Assembly: GCA_050486285.1 (NCBI GenBank)
Contig: JBJHCZ010000005.1
Location: 62,001-126,000, forward strand
Source: JAITWN01 sp050486285
GTDB taxonomy: Bacteria; Pseudomonadota; Gammaproteobacteria; SZUA-140
DNA: 64,000 nucleotides
Direction of reading: 5' to 3'
Shown here: positions 6,951-16,595 of the stretch, piece by piece
Layout of the letters: the number at the start of each line of letters is the position of its first letter
How positions within the stretch are numbered: position 1 is the stretch's first letter
Translations under genes and position numbers: made by a program
The notes under the pieces: generated by a model
What the model was told of the DNA's origin: nothing
Databases searched by the model: none
What the model saw: the letters and a program-made list of their open reading frames with translations, nothing else

Positions 6951-7828
6951 GCCGTCTACGGCACGTCCTGGCGTCGCTCGCGCTGATCCTGTTCGCTCCG
7001 GCCAATGCCGTGGAAATCATGCGATGGGAACGGTTGCCACTGGTCGTTCCGCTGGTGGTGGGGCACGAGCGCGTGATCTTCGTGGATCGCAACGTGCGGG
7101 TCGGTGTACCGGCGTCGCTGGAGGACCGACTGCGGGTGCAGAGCGCGGCCGGCGCCATCTACCTGCGCGCCAGCGAGCCCATCGAACCGACACGCCTGCA
7201 ACTTCAGGACGCCGAGACCGGCGCGCTCATCCTGCTCGACGTCTCCGCGCAGCCCGGCGAAGCGCCGCTGGAACCCGTGCGCATCATCGAGGGGGAGTCT
7301 CCCGCGACCCGCTACGGCGATATCGACGAGGAACGCCCGGTGCCCGCAGCGGCACCGCGGCCAGCCAGGGAGACGCCCGTTCCCGTGGTGCTGACGCGCT
7401 ATGCCGCGCAGAGCCTGTATGCGCCCCTGCGCACCGTCGAGCCGGTGAACGGCATCTCGCGTGTGAGCCTGCGCCGCGATCTGGCGCTGGACACGCTATT
7501 GCCGACGCTGCCGGTGCGCGCCAAGGCGCTGGGAGCGTGGCGCCTGGAGGATCAGTGGGTGACGGCGGTGCGGCTGACCAACACCGCTGCGTACTGGATC
7601 GACCTCGATCCCCGCGCTCTGCAAGGCGACTTCGTTGCCGCGACGTTTCAGCATCCCGACCTGGGGCCGGCGGGCGATTCGCACGACACCACGGTGGTGT
7701 ACCTGGTGACGCGCGGACGCGGCCTGGCGCAATCACTGTTGCCGACCCTCAGCCCGGTCGATGCGGCGCTCGATCTGCCGCCATCCGGCGCGGCCGGCCA
7801 CGCGCGAGGAGCGGACGATGCGCAGTAA
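6947..7828 (+). CDS. ICE protein TIGR03749 (DUF3438), TraK/VirB9-like secretin
   Basis: 293 residues. Signal peptide (LASLALILFAPANAVE), then a beta-rich periplasmic domain (VEIMRWERLPLVVPLVVGHERVIF) and a proline-rich linker near 120-150. The family is regarded as the TraK/VirB9-type outer-membrane core component. It lies between TraE-like and TraB-like genes, as F-type systems also show. Confidence 0.87.
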   Translation: MSRLRHVLASLALILFAPANAVEIMRWERLPLVVPLVVGHERVIFVDRNVRVGVPASLEDRLRVQSAAGAIYLRASEPIEPTRLQLQDAETGALILLDVSAQPGEAPLEPVRIIEGESPATRYGDIDEERPVPAAAPRPARETPVPVVLTRYAAQSLYAPLRTVEPVNGISRVSLRRDLALDTLLPTLPVRAKALGAWRLEDQWVTAVRLTNTAAYWIDLDPRALQGDFVAATFQHPDLGPAGDSHDTTVVYLVTRGRGLAQSLLPTLSPVDAALDLPPSGAAGHARGADDAQ

Positions 7829-9242
7829 TGGTCTGCTCAAGTGGTTGATGCTGCCGATGCTGCTGCTTCTGGTTTTCGTCGGCATCAAGCTGTTCTCAGG
7901 CGACCCCAATGCACCCTCGATGGCGCGCCAGGTGGGTAGCCAATTGACGCCCGACGAGATGCGGGCGCTCGGCATCGAGGGCGATACGCCGCACGACACT
8001 GTGGCCACCCTGGTTGCCCAAGTCCGGCAGTTGCGCACCGAGCTGCAAACATCGCTCGCCGACAACCGCACTCAGCGCGCCGAGAACGAACGGCTGCGGC
8101 AGCGCGAGCGAGCGATAGACCAGCGCATCGAAAGTGTCCTGGACACGGAGCGGACGCAACTGCGCCGGGATCGCGAGCAGGTGGCGAGTGAGCGGCAGCA
8201 GGCACAAGGCCTGTTGCAGGATCTCCAGCATCAGCTCGAAGGGCTGGGCGGCCGGGCCGGCCATGCCGATCTGCCGATCGGCCTGGGGCTGGAGGAAGGC
8301 GACGGTCGGCGCTTCGGTCGTGACGGCGTGCGCTGGATCGAGCCCGACGACGCCAGGCCTGCCGACCCCCGAAGCGGCACTGGCAGCAGCTTCCGATTCC
8401 CCAACGATTTCGGCCCGGCCGAAAGCACCTTCGACGCGGCGGCCGAGACGCTCGGCCGCGCGACCGGCGGCGCCGTGGGTACGTCCCCGTTGCGGGCGGT
8501 CTACACCGTGCCGTCGAACGCGACCCTGATGGGGTCGATCGCGATGACGGCGCTCATCGGGCGCGTGCCCATCGACGGCACCGTGAACGATCCGTTCCCC
8601 TTCAAGGTCGTCATCGGCCCGGACAATCTGACGGCCAACGGCATCGACCTACCGGACGTGGCCGGTGCCGTGGTCAGCGGGACGGCCTCGGGCGACTGGA
8701 CACTCTCCTGCGTGCGCGGACAAATCCGGTCCATCACTTTCGTCTTCCAGGACGGCACCATCCGCACGCTGCCCGAGGAAACCGGCCGAACGGGTGGCAG
8801 CAACAACCGCAACGACACCGGCATCCAGGGCGGCCTCGGCTGGATCAGCGACCCCTACGGCATTCCGTGCGTCAGCGGCGAACGGCGCAGCAACGCGCAA
8901 CAGTACCTGGGCACACAGGCATTGATTACGGCCGCCGGTGCAGGTGCGGCGTCGCTGATCGATTCGGACAGCGGGCGCATGTCCTACATCGGTAGCGACG
9001 GCTCGCTCGGCACCGTCGGCATCACCGGCAACGAAGCGATGGGGCGCATCCTGGCCGGTGGCGTGCAGGAGATGTCGCAATGGGTCAACAAGCTCTACGG
9101 CCAGGCCTTCGCCGCCGTCTACGTCGAACCCGGCGCCAAGGTGGCCGTGCACATCGAGCAGCCACTCACCATCGACTACGACCCCAAAGGCCGGCGGGTC
9201 GATCACCGCCTCGGAGGTTCCCATGTGTCGGACTTGGACTGA
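7818..9242 (+). CDS. ICE protein TIGR03752, TraB/VirB10-like
   Basis: 474 residues. One membrane helix near the N-terminus (LMLPMLLLLVFVGIKLF), a coiled-coil stretch with many R, E and Q (about 75-165), a linker, then a beta-rich C-terminal domain from about 230 (ATLMGSIAMTALIGRVPIDG). This is the VirB10/TraB plan, a scaffold spanning both membranes. It overlaps the previous gene by 11 bp. Confidence 0.88.
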   Translation: MRSNGLLKWLMLPMLLLLVFVGIKLFSGDPNAPSMARQVGSQLTPDEMRALGIEGDTPHDTVATLVAQVRQLRTELQTSLADNRTQRAENERLRQRERAIDQRIESVLDTERTQLRRDREQVASERQQAQGLLQDLQHQLEGLGGRAGHADLPIGLGLEEGDGRRFGRDGVRWIEPDDARPADPRSGTGSSFRFPNDFGPAESTFDAAAETLGRATGGAVGTSPLRAVYTVPSNATLMGSIAMTALIGRVPIDGTVNDPFPFKVVIGPDNLTANGIDLPDVAGAVVSGTASGDWTLSCVRGQIRSITFVFQDGTIRTLPEETGRTGGSNNRNDTGIQGGLGWISDPYGIPCVSGERRSNAQQYLGTQALITAAGAGAASLIDSDSGRMSYIGSDGSLGTVGITGNEAMGRILAGGVQEMSQWVNKLYGQAFAAVYVEPGAKVAVHIEQPLTIDYDPKGRRVDHRLGGSHVSDLD

Positions 9243-9657
9243 ACGGCTCCTCGTCGTCGTGGCGATCACGGCGCTGGCCGGCTGCGCCACCAGCAAGGAA
9301 AAGCTGCTCACGCACGGCGGCGACACCATGCTCGACATCTGGAATCAAGAGACGGGCGGTGCGGCCGCTGGCGGACGGGCTTCGCGTGAGTTGCTGGATG
9401 CCCGGCAGACTCTGCGCCGCCCGCTCACCGATGCGGGCGTCCAGGCCGCGCCCGGCGTGCAAGCCCGTTATACCCGCACGGCGCAGAACGAGATTTACCG
9501 GCAGTTCCATCGCCTGCCGAACCCGGACCTGGTGATGTACGTGTTCCCCCATCTGGCGGGCACCGATCCGGTGCCCGTACCCGGCTACAGCACGGTCTTC
9601 CCGCTCTACCAGCGCGTGCAGTACGCGCTGCCGGGAGAACGGGTGGAGGACTACTGA
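9223..9657 (+). CDS. ICE lipoprotein TIGR03751
   Basis: 144 residues with a lipoprotein signal (VVVAITALAGC, Cys21). The conserved C-terminal half contains NPDLVMYVFPHLAG and VPGYSTVFPLYQR. GGAGG lies about 5 nt before the ATG and the gene overlaps the TraB-like gene by 20 bp. Probable VirB7/TraV-like stabiliser of the core complex (inference). Confidence 0.87.
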   Translation: MCRTWTERLLVVVAITALAGCATSKEKLLTHGGDTMLDIWNQETGGAAAGGRASRELLDARQTLRRPLTDAGVQAAPGVQARYTRTAQNEIYRQFHRLPNPDLVMYVFPHLAGTDPVPVPGYSTVFPLYQRVQYALPGERVEDY

Positions 9658-12549
9658 ATGGCCTGGTCGCTGCCCCTGCCGTGGTCGCGCGGTAAGCAGA
9701 CGGCCGCGCCGTCCGATGGGTTGGCCGCCGATGCCTGGGAGCGCCATGTGGCCGAGCTGAAACGCCATGGCATTCATGAGCCCGGCGCGGCGCGTGACCC
9801 GACCCGCAGGCGGGCGACGCTGGCGGATGAACAAGCCCTCTATGACGTTGCACCGTCATTCGTGGACTTCCTCCCGTGGGTCGAATACCTGCCCGAGCAC
9901 GGCTGCATGCTGCTGGAAGACGGCGAATCCGTCGCAGCCTTCTTCGAGCTGACGCCCGTCGGCACCGAAGGCCGCGAAACGCATTGGCTGTGGCAGGCGC
10001 GCGATGCACTGGAGAATGCGCTGCAGGACAGTTTCGACGAACTCGACGAGCAACCCTGGGTGGTACAGCTCTATGCCCAGGACGAAGCCGATTGGGAAAG
10101 CTACCTGAGCACGCTGTGCAACTACGTGCAGCCTCGCGCCCAGGGCAGTGCGTTTACCGATTTCTATTTACGCTTCTTCGCCCACCATCTGCGAGCGATC
10201 GCGAAGCCGGGCGGCCTGTTCGAGGACACGACCGTGACCCGCCTGCCGTGGCGCGGGCAGACGCGGCGTGTGCGCATGGTCGTTTATCGGCGAGCGCCAG
10301 GCGCTTCGCCTCGCCGTGGCCAATCGCCCGAACACGCCCTGACGACGGTCTGCGAGCGGCTGACCGGCGGCCTCGCCAATGCCGGCATCAAGGCGCGGCG
10401 CCTGGATGCGGCGGACATCCATGCCTGGCTGCTGCGCTGGTTCAACCCGAACCCGCGCTTGCTGGGCACGACGACCGAAGATCGAGAGCGTTTCTATCGT
10501 TTGGCCGCCTATCCGGAGGAAACCGACGAAGGTGAGATCGAACTCGCCAGTGGCACGGATTTCTCGCAGCGCCTGTTCTTCGGCCAGCCGCGCTCGGACG
10601 TGGAGAACGGCCTGTGGTTCTTCGACGACATGCCGCATCGGGTCATGGTGCTCGACCGGCTGCGCACGCCGACGACGACCGGACACCTGACCGGCGAGAC
10701 GCGCAAGGGCGGGGATTCCTTCAACGCGCTGTTCGATCAGATGCCCGAGGACACGGTGATGTGTCTCACCCTGGTCGCCATGCCGCAGGACGTGCTGGAA
10801 GCGCATTTGAACTACCTCAGCAGGAAGGCGGTCGGCGAAACGCTGGCCTCCGAGCAGACGCGCGAGGACGTACAACACGCACGCTCGCTGATCGGCAGCG
10901 CACACAAGCTGTATCGCGGCGCGTTGGCGTTCTATTTGCGCGGACGCGGGCCGGCCGAACTCGACGCGCGCGGCCTGCAGCTTGCCAACGTCATGCTCAA
11001 CGCTGGCTTGCAGCCCGTGCGTGAGGAAGACGAGGTTGCGCCGCTCAACAGCTATCTTCGCTGGCTGCCCTGCGTCTATGACCCGATGAAGGATCGGCGC
11101 CAGTGGTACACGCAACTGATGTTTGTCCAGCACGCCGCCAACCTTGCGCCGGTGTGGGGGCGCAGTCAGGGTACGTCGCGTCCCGGTATCACGTTCTTCA
11201 ACCGTGGCGGCGGTGCCGTCACCTTCGATCCCTTAAACCGGAAAGATCGGCAGATGAATGCCCATCTCTTCCTGTTCGGGCCGACGGGAAGCGGCAAGAG
11301 TGCGACGCTCAACAACATCCTCAACCAGGTCATGGCCATCTACCGGCCCAGGTTGTTCATCGTCGAGGCGGGAAACTCGTTCGGGTTGTTCGGCGAGTTC
11401 GCCGCGCGGCTGGGACTGAGCGTGCATCGGGTCAAACTCGCGCCGGGTGCCGGCATGAGCCTCGCGCCGTTCGCCGATGCGTGGCGGCTGGTGGATACCC
11501 CCGGCCAGGTGCAGACCTTGGATGCCGATGCGTTGGACGACGATCCGGACTCCGTGGAGGCCTCGGCGGAAGTCGACGAACAGCGCGACGTGCTCGGCGA
11601 GCTGGAGATCACCGCCCGCCTGATGATTACCGGCGGCGAGGACAAGGAGGAGGCGCGAATGACCCGCGCCGACCGCAGCCTGATCCGCCAATGCATCCTC
11701 GACGCGGCGCATCGCTGCGTCCCGGAGAAGCGCACCGTGTTGACCGGGGACGTGCGCGACGCATTGCGCGAGCGCGCACGCGCCCCATCCTTGCCGGAAG
11801 CACGGCGTGCGCGCCTTCTGGAGATGGCCGATGCGATGGATATGTTCTGCCAAGGACTCGACGGAGAGACGTTCGACCGCCCCGGCACGCCCTGGCCCGA
11901 AGCGGACATCACCATCGTCGATCTGGCGACCTTCGCACGCGAAGGCTACAACGCGCAGCTTTCGATCGCCTACACCTCGCTCATCAACACCGTCAACAAC
12001 ATCGCCGAGCGCGATCAGTTTCTCGGCCGCCCCATCATCAACGTCACCGACGAAGGACACATCATCACCAAAAATCCTTTGCTCGCGCCCTATGTCGTGA
12101 AGGCGACCAAAATGTGGAGAAAGCTCGGCGCGTGGTACTGGTTGGCGACGCAGAACGTCGACGACCTGCCGGCCGCCGCCCAGCCCATGCTGAACATGAT
12201 CGAATGGTGGCTTTGTCTCAGCATGCCGCCGGACGAGGTGGAGAAGATCGCCAGGTTCCGCGAGCTGACACCGGCGCAGAAGGCCTTGATGCTCTCGGCG
12301 CGCAAGGAAGCCGGCAAGTTTTCCGAAGGTGTGATCCTGTCGAAGTCGATGGAGGTGCTGTTCCGAGCCGTGCCGCCCAGCCTCTACCTCGCCATGGCGA
12401 TGACGGAACCGGAGGAGAAAGCCGAACGCTATCAGTTGATGCAGCGGTACGGCATCAGCGAACTGGAGGCGGCCTTCAAGGTGGCCGAGGCGATCGACCG
12501 GGCACGTGGCATCGAACCGCTGCCCCTCGATGCGTTCTCCGGGACATAG
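9658..12549 (+). CDS. Conjugative transfer ATPase, VirB4/TraC type (TIGR03744)
   Basis: 963 residues, the cytoplasmic ATPase that powers pilus and channel assembly. Walker A GPTGSGKSATLN lies near residues 541-552, and the Walker B region INVTDEGHII near 793-802. The N-terminal half (DFLPWVEYLPEHGCMLLEDG) matches the TraC-type N-domain. It follows the lipoprotein gene without a gap (the stop of one is followed by ATG). An insertion rich in Asp/Glu at about 620-670 is usual in this family. Confidence 0.95.
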   Translation: MAWSLPLPWSRGKQTAAPSDGLAADAWERHVAELKRHGIHEPGAARDPTRRRATLADEQALYDVAPSFVDFLPWVEYLPEHGCMLLEDGESVAAFFELTPVGTEGRETHWLWQARDALENALQDSFDELDEQPWVVQLYAQDEADWESYLSTLCNYVQPRAQGSAFTDFYLRFFAHHLRAIAKPGGLFEDTTVTRLPWRGQTRRVRMVVYRRAPGASPRRGQSPEHALTTVCERLTGGLANAGIKARRLDAADIHAWLLRWFNPNPRLLGTTTEDRERFYRLAAYPEETDEGEIELASGTDFSQRLFFGQPRSDVENGLWFFDDMPHRVMVLDRLRTPTTTGHLTGETRKGGDSFNALFDQMPEDTVMCLTLVAMPQDVLEAHLNYLSRKAVGETLASEQTREDVQHARSLIGSAHKLYRGALAFYLRGRGPAELDARGLQLANVMLNAGLQPVREEDEVAPLNSYLRWLPCVYDPMKDRRQWYTQLMFVQHAANLAPVWGRSQGTSRPGITFFNRGGGAVTFDPLNRKDRQMNAHLFLFGPTGSGKSATLNNILNQVMAIYRPRLFIVEAGNSFGLFGEFAARLGLSVHRVKLAPGAGMSLAPFADAWRLVDTPGQVQTLDADALDDDPDSVEASAEVDEQRDVLGELEITARLMITGGEDKEEARMTRADRSLIRQCILDAAHRCVPEKRTVLTGDVRDALRERARAPSLPEARRARLLEMADAMDMFCQGLDGETFDRPGTPWPEADITIVDLATFAREGYNAQLSIAYTSLINTVNNIAERDQFLGRPIINVTDEGHIITKNPLLAPYVVKATKMWRKLGAWYWLATQNVDDLPAAAQPMLNMIEWWLCLSMPPDEVEKIARFRELTPAQKALMLSARKEAGKFSEGVILSKSMEVLFRAVPPSLYLAMAMTEPEEKAERYQLMQRYGISELEAAFKVAEAIDRARGIEPLPLDAFSGT

Positions 12550-12553
12550 CGTC

Positions 12554-13306
12554 ATGCGAGGCTCGCTGCGACATCCGCGCGCGATACGACGAATCCCCTG
12601 GGCGATCGCGGCCGTCGTAGCCGTGCTGCTCGTCGTGCTCACATGGTCGCTCGGACGCGGCCCACAAGCCGACAGGTCGCCCGTCGCGGCGACTTCGGAA
12701 TCGGTGGGGCCGCCATGGCGCTACGGCCGCGGCGACGCGCGCTTCACGGTGGTCGAGTACGCGGACCTCGAATGCCCTTACTGCAAGGCCTACTTCCATG
12801 TGCTGAAGCAATGGATCGACACCCAGGCGGACGTGAACTGGCAATGGCATCACCTGCCTCTGGCGATCCACGAACCCGCCGCGACGCGCGGAGCGCGCCT
12901 GGCGGAGTGCGCCGGAGCGGTCGGGGGTGCGACGGCGTTCTGGAACGCCATCGCCTGGATTCACCAACATACGCTCGGCGGCGGCCAGGGCTTGCCGGCC
13001 GATGCTCGGCTTCCCGGATCGACACCGGCCCTGCACGAATGTCTGGAGAGCACGCGGCCCGACATCGTGATCCGTGCGCAGGCCGAGGAAGCGGTTCAAA
13101 CCAACGTCGTCGCGACACCCACGTTGCGCGTGATCGACAACCACACCGGAAAATCGCTGCTGCTGCCGGCAGGGCCTGTCGAGGGCGACGCGCTGTTGTC
13201 GGCGGTCGATCTGCTCGCAGCGTCGCACGATGACGCCTTGCCGGCTGAACCTGCGTCCGAGACAGCGGAGATGCCCGCCGAATCCATCGGCGACACACCC
13301 AGGTAG
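12554..13306 (+). CDS. Thioredoxin-fold Dsb-like protein of the ICE
   Basis: 250 residues. One N-terminal membrane anchor (IPWAIAAVVAVLLVVLTWSL) and a DsbA-type thioredoxin fold with active site ECPYCKAY (about residues 73-80) and a cis-proline segment VVATPTLRV. It probably forms or shuffles disulphides in the Cys-rich transfer proteins that follow. The ATG at 12554 is 2 bp past the ATPase stop; the open frame extends upstream into that gene and was not used. Confidence 0.87.
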   Translation: MRGSLRHPRAIRRIPWAIAAVVAVLLVVLTWSLGRGPQADRSPVAATSESVGPPWRYGRGDARFTVVEYADLECPYCKAYFHVLKQWIDTQADVNWQWHHLPLAIHEPAATRGARLAECAGAVGGATAFWNAIAWIHQHTLGGGQGLPADARLPGSTPALHECLESTRPDIVIRAQAEEAVQTNVVATPTLRVIDNHTGKSLLLPAGPVEGDALLSAVDLLAASHDDALPAEPASETAEMPAESIGDTPR

Positions 13307-13455
13307 CAACGACTTCGAGATGACGAATGGACGGTTCCGGCCGTACCTGGACCGGACGACCAGAAAGAGGGTGAATGCCATATCGCTTTGTTGATGGCGC
13401 GCACCCGACCGATCGGATCGACTACCACGGGTATCACTCTCCGAGGAGTCAGCCT

Positions 13456-13896
13456 ATGTGCCCTGATCGTGTCGGGAGTCGGCAGCGCCGCCTTCGACAT
13501 TGGCCGGCAGCCGTGCTCTACGGGTTCGTGATGACGACCAACGCGATGGCGGCGGACATCCGGGTGTTCACAGACCGGAACCACTCCGTCGAGGCGCCGG
13601 CCAACGTGCGCGTCGTCGAGTTGGACGCTCCTTCCCGCATCGAAGCCGAGCTGGCCGCGAACCTGCCTGCCGATCCGGCTCAAGCCGCCGCCATCGTCCA
13701 GCAGCGTCTGAAGGAAGGCGGTGCCGACCTGCAGCGCCACCTGGCGAGCGCCTATCAGGGCGTCGCCGATGCCTGGAGCCTCGGCATCACCAAGATTCCC
13801 GCGGTCGTCGTCGATCAACGCTACGTCGTCTATGGCGAGCGCGACGTGACACGCGCCCTTGCACGCATAGAGGAATACAGGAGGACGCAACCATGA
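13456..13896 (+). CDS. ICE protein TIGR03757
   Basis: 146 residues with a signal peptide (VLYGFVMTTNAMAA) and a conserved domain starting ADIRVFTDRNHSVE and including ITKIPAVVVDQRYVVYG. This is the family placed just before TIGR03756 in these ICEs; the fold looks thioredoxin-like but lacks CxxC. The ATG is chosen because of GAGGAG 7-12 nt upstream. The 149 bp before it hold no gene I can support. Confidence 0.85.
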   Translation: MCPDRVGSRQRRLRHWPAAVLYGFVMTTNAMAADIRVFTDRNHSVEAPANVRVVELDAPSRIEAELAANLPADPAQAAAIVQQRLKEGGADLQRHLASAYQGVADAWSLGITKIPAVVVDQRYVVYGERDVTRALARIEEYRRTQP

Positions 13897-14831
13897 TGCT
13901 GTCCCGTCGCGCATGGCGCACCGGCATCGCATCCCTGCTGCTGGGCACTTCCGTCAGTGCATTCGCGCTCGACACCGTAACCATCGCTGGCTCGGCGCTG
14001 TCGCTCGACTGCATTGCCTACCGGGTGCGGGGCATTTGCTTCTGGCTGCGCTGCACGCTCACCGGCTGCTCGCTGGAAACCTCGGTCAGGGTCGAGCACT
14101 ACGTCCCCGACGCGGTGGTTTCCAGCTACTCGAACACGGGCGAGAACCCCTGGGTCGAAGTACGCGCGATGAGCATGCCGAATCCCACCGCCCGAGGTGG
14201 CGGCGACGGCACGACGAACGAAGAGCACGAGAACAACCTCGCCAAGTTCAAGAACGCCGATGTGATCGGGCATCCAGGCGCCACCATCTTCAGCGAGTTC
14301 GTCAGTCAGTTGGGCTACACCTGCGCTGGCGCGGGTACGGCATTTGTCCCGTATCTGCTGAGCACGCTCGATACGGTGGCCTGGCGCTACAACATTCCCG
14401 AGTCCGTCTATCCCGAATCCCTGATTCCGGGCATGCGCGAGATCGGCACCCGCCTCGGACTGAATCTCTGGGGGAACGTATACCCGCGCGGCGGATTCCT
14501 GCATCACGTGGACGACTACAAGGCCGCGGCCGTCGTCGCTCAGCGTGCCGGCGACATCGTGACCCGACGCGGCCAGCTTCACGTCTATCAACCGCTGCTC
14601 GCCAACGCGAGCGCTGGCTACTGGCCGGCCGGTGCCCTGATGGAGAGCGATGCTTCCACCGGCAAATGGCAGGAGCTGACGCCGCGGTTGTCGTCGTCCT
14701 GCGCGGTCTTCCCGCACAACGACGTGCGCATCCAGGCCCAGCAAGGCGACTACGCCTGGGCGCTCTGGCGTCCGTACTCCTGCTGCGAGCGGCGTGGCCA
14801 GGTGTTCCTGGGCAGTGTCGTATTCAACTGA
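13893..14831 (+). CDS. ICE protein TIGR03756, TraU-like
   Basis: 312 residues. A signal peptide (GIASLLLGTSVSAFA) is followed by a Cys-rich domain (CIAYRVRGICFWLRCTLTGC) and a C-terminal SCCERRG region, typical of TraU-type periplasmic proteins that need disulphide bonds. It overlaps the preceding gene (ATGA). The adjacent Dsb-like protein is the likely helper. Confidence 0.88.
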   Translation: MMLSRRAWRTGIASLLLGTSVSAFALDTVTIAGSALSLDCIAYRVRGICFWLRCTLTGCSLETSVRVEHYVPDAVVSSYSNTGENPWVEVRAMSMPNPTARGGGDGTTNEEHENNLAKFKNADVIGHPGATIFSEFVSQLGYTCAGAGTAFVPYLLSTLDTVAWRYNIPESVYPESLIPGMREIGTRLGLNLWGNVYPRGGFLHHVDDYKAAAVVAQRAGDIVTRRGQLHVYQPLLANASAGYWPAGALMESDASTGKWQELTPRLSSSCAVFPHNDVRIQAQQGDYAWALWRPYSCCERRGQVFLGSVVFN

Positions 14832-14841
14832 GGATCGGCCG

Positions 14842-16230
14842 ATGAACTCCCCGGTATTTCGCTCGAACATCGTCGCGACCCGTGCGTGCCGAATCCTTCT
14901 CGCCGGTCTGCTGGCTTTTGGCAGCGGTGCGCTGTGGGCGCAGACCAGCGTGAACGACTACGGGGTACACCACCGCGGCAGCGTCATCGGCGACGACGTG
15001 CTCTACAGCATCGGCGGCGGACGAGCGGTGTCGATGGGGCCGGTCGGCCAGATGCAGTCCATCGGTGTGGGTATCGGCTGGAACAGCAATTTGATCTGCG
15101 GCGACATGAGCCTGACCACCACGCTGCAGAACCAGCTCAACGGCATCACGCAGGGCTTTCAAGCGATCATGAGCAACGTGATCCAGAATGCCACGGCTGC
15201 CGTGGCGTCGCTGCCGGCGCTGATCATCCAGCGTGCCGATCCGGGGCTGTACAACCTGTTGACCAACGGCATCTTGCAGGCGCGACTCGACTTCGATCGC
15301 TCGAAGCTGACCTGCCGGGCGATCGCCGAGCGGATGGCCGACATGGCCGGTGGTCAGCTCGGGTGGAATCAGTTGGCCGAGGGCATGGCGCTCAGGCAGG
15401 CGGTAGCCAGCACCGACGCGGTGTCCGCCATCGAGCAGGCCGAAGCCAGCCGCGGTAACGACGGCGTGCCCTGGGTCGGCGGAGGCAACGCCGGCGGCGC
15501 TGGGCAGAACCCCATCCGCGTGGTCGGTGACGTGACCCGTGCCGGCTACAACCTGCTCAACGGTCGCGGCGCGACCGATACCTCGCCGATCGACAGTGCC
15601 ACCTGCGGCAATAGCCTTAGCTGCCAGACCTGGCAATCGCCCCAGGCCGCAGCGGATTGGGCGATCCGCGTGCTCGGTGAGCAGGAACAGCGCACGTGCG
15701 AGAGCTGCGTCAAGACGCAGACCATTCCCGGAGTCGGCCTGACGCCGTTGATCCAGGAGGAGTTCGAGACCAGGCTGGAAGCACTTCGGAACCTGCTGAA
15801 CGGAACCAATCCGACCACCGTCGCCAACCTCGAAGTGGCCGGCAGCAGCGCGCTGCCGATCACGCGCGGCGTCATCGAGGCGCTGCGCGAAGAACCGGAC
15901 CAGGACATCCTGGCGCGACGATTGGCTTCCGAGGTCGCATTGGCCAGCGTGTTGGAGAAAGCCCTGCTGTTGCAGCGCACGCTGCTCACTGGCCGCAAGG
16001 AACCGAACGTCGCCGCCAACCAGCTCGCGCAGCAGGCCATCACCCATGAGAGCAGCCTGTTGGAACAGGAGATCAACAACCTCAAAACGGAACTGGAACT
16101 GCGTCGGGAGCTGGCCAACAACTCGCCGATGGCGATCATCCAGCGCCACGGCATGCGCAGTGCCGGCTCGCGGGGCATTTTCCAGGGCGACACCGAGCGT
16201 GATCGCCTCGATGCCATCCAGCGGCCATAG
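14842..16230 (+). CDS. ICE protein TIGR03755, TraH/TraN-position protein
   Basis: 462 residues with a signal peptide (ILLAGLLAFGSGALWAQ) and a long helical, secreted domain; the family motif area SVIGDDVLYSIGGGRAVSMG is near residue 50. Cysteines at several conserved places (CGDMSL, CGNSLSCQTW, CESCVKTQ) suggest disulphides. In position and size it matches TIGR03755, which stands where F-type systems have TraH. Confidence 0.87.
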   Translation: MNSPVFRSNIVATRACRILLAGLLAFGSGALWAQTSVNDYGVHHRGSVIGDDVLYSIGGGRAVSMGPVGQMQSIGVGIGWNSNLICGDMSLTTTLQNQLNGITQGFQAIMSNVIQNATAAVASLPALIIQRADPGLYNLLTNGILQARLDFDRSKLTCRAIAERMADMAGGQLGWNQLAEGMALRQAVASTDAVSAIEQAEASRGNDGVPWVGGGNAGGAGQNPIRVVGDVTRAGYNLLNGRGATDTSPIDSATCGNSLSCQTWQSPQAAADWAIRVLGEQEQRTCESCVKTQTIPGVGLTPLIQEEFETRLEALRNLLNGTNPTTVANLEVAGSSALPITRGVIEALREEPDQDILARRLASEVALASVLEKALLLQRTLLTGRKEPNVAANQLAQQAITHESSLLEQEINNLKTELELRRELANNSPMAIIQRHGMRSAGSRGIFQGDTERDRLDAIQRP

Positions 16231-16247
16231 AGCGGCGGCGACCCACC

Positions 16248-16577
16248 ATGAGATGGCTGTTCAACCGCCAGTTCGGACGAACGCTCGGATGGATCGCGTT
16301 GCTCGTGCTCGTGGCCGCGGGCGTCAACCTCGTCGGCATCGGCCTCGCCGGCGACGTGGCCGGCTGGAACCGATGGCTGGACGCGCACGCCGGCCACTTC
16401 TTCGTCTGGCGGCTGTGCCTGTATGGCGCCACGGTCTATGGGTGGATCTGGATGCGTCGCCGCCTGCGCGCGCGCGACGCATCCGCCGAGACGCATCAAC
16501 GACTGCTGCGCGCGGAGATCGGCGCGGTCGCCGCGATCGCGCTGCTGGAAATCAGCGTGCTGTTGCGACAGACATAG
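16248..16577 (+). CDS. Small ICE membrane protein, function unknown
   Basis: 109 residues, three likely membrane helices (about 13-35, 50-66 and 88-105) with a basic loop (WMRRRLRARDAS). Genes of this size and topology stand between TIGR03755 and the TraG-like gene in related ICEs. I assign no function. Confidence 0.7.
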   Translation: MRWLFNRQFGRTLGWIALLVLVAAGVNLVGIGLAGDVAGWNRWLDAHAGHFFVWRLCLYGATVYGWIWMRRRLRARDASAETHQRLLRAEIGAVAAIALLEISVLLRQT

Positions 16578-16595
16578 CGATGCCGGAAGACGGCC

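Noticed and set aside
11233..12642. 469-codon minus-strand frame opposite the VirB4-type ATPase
   Set aside because: Antisense shadow typical of GC-rich genes; low-complexity His/Arg/Gly-rich translation with no domain, while the plus strand has Walker motifs.
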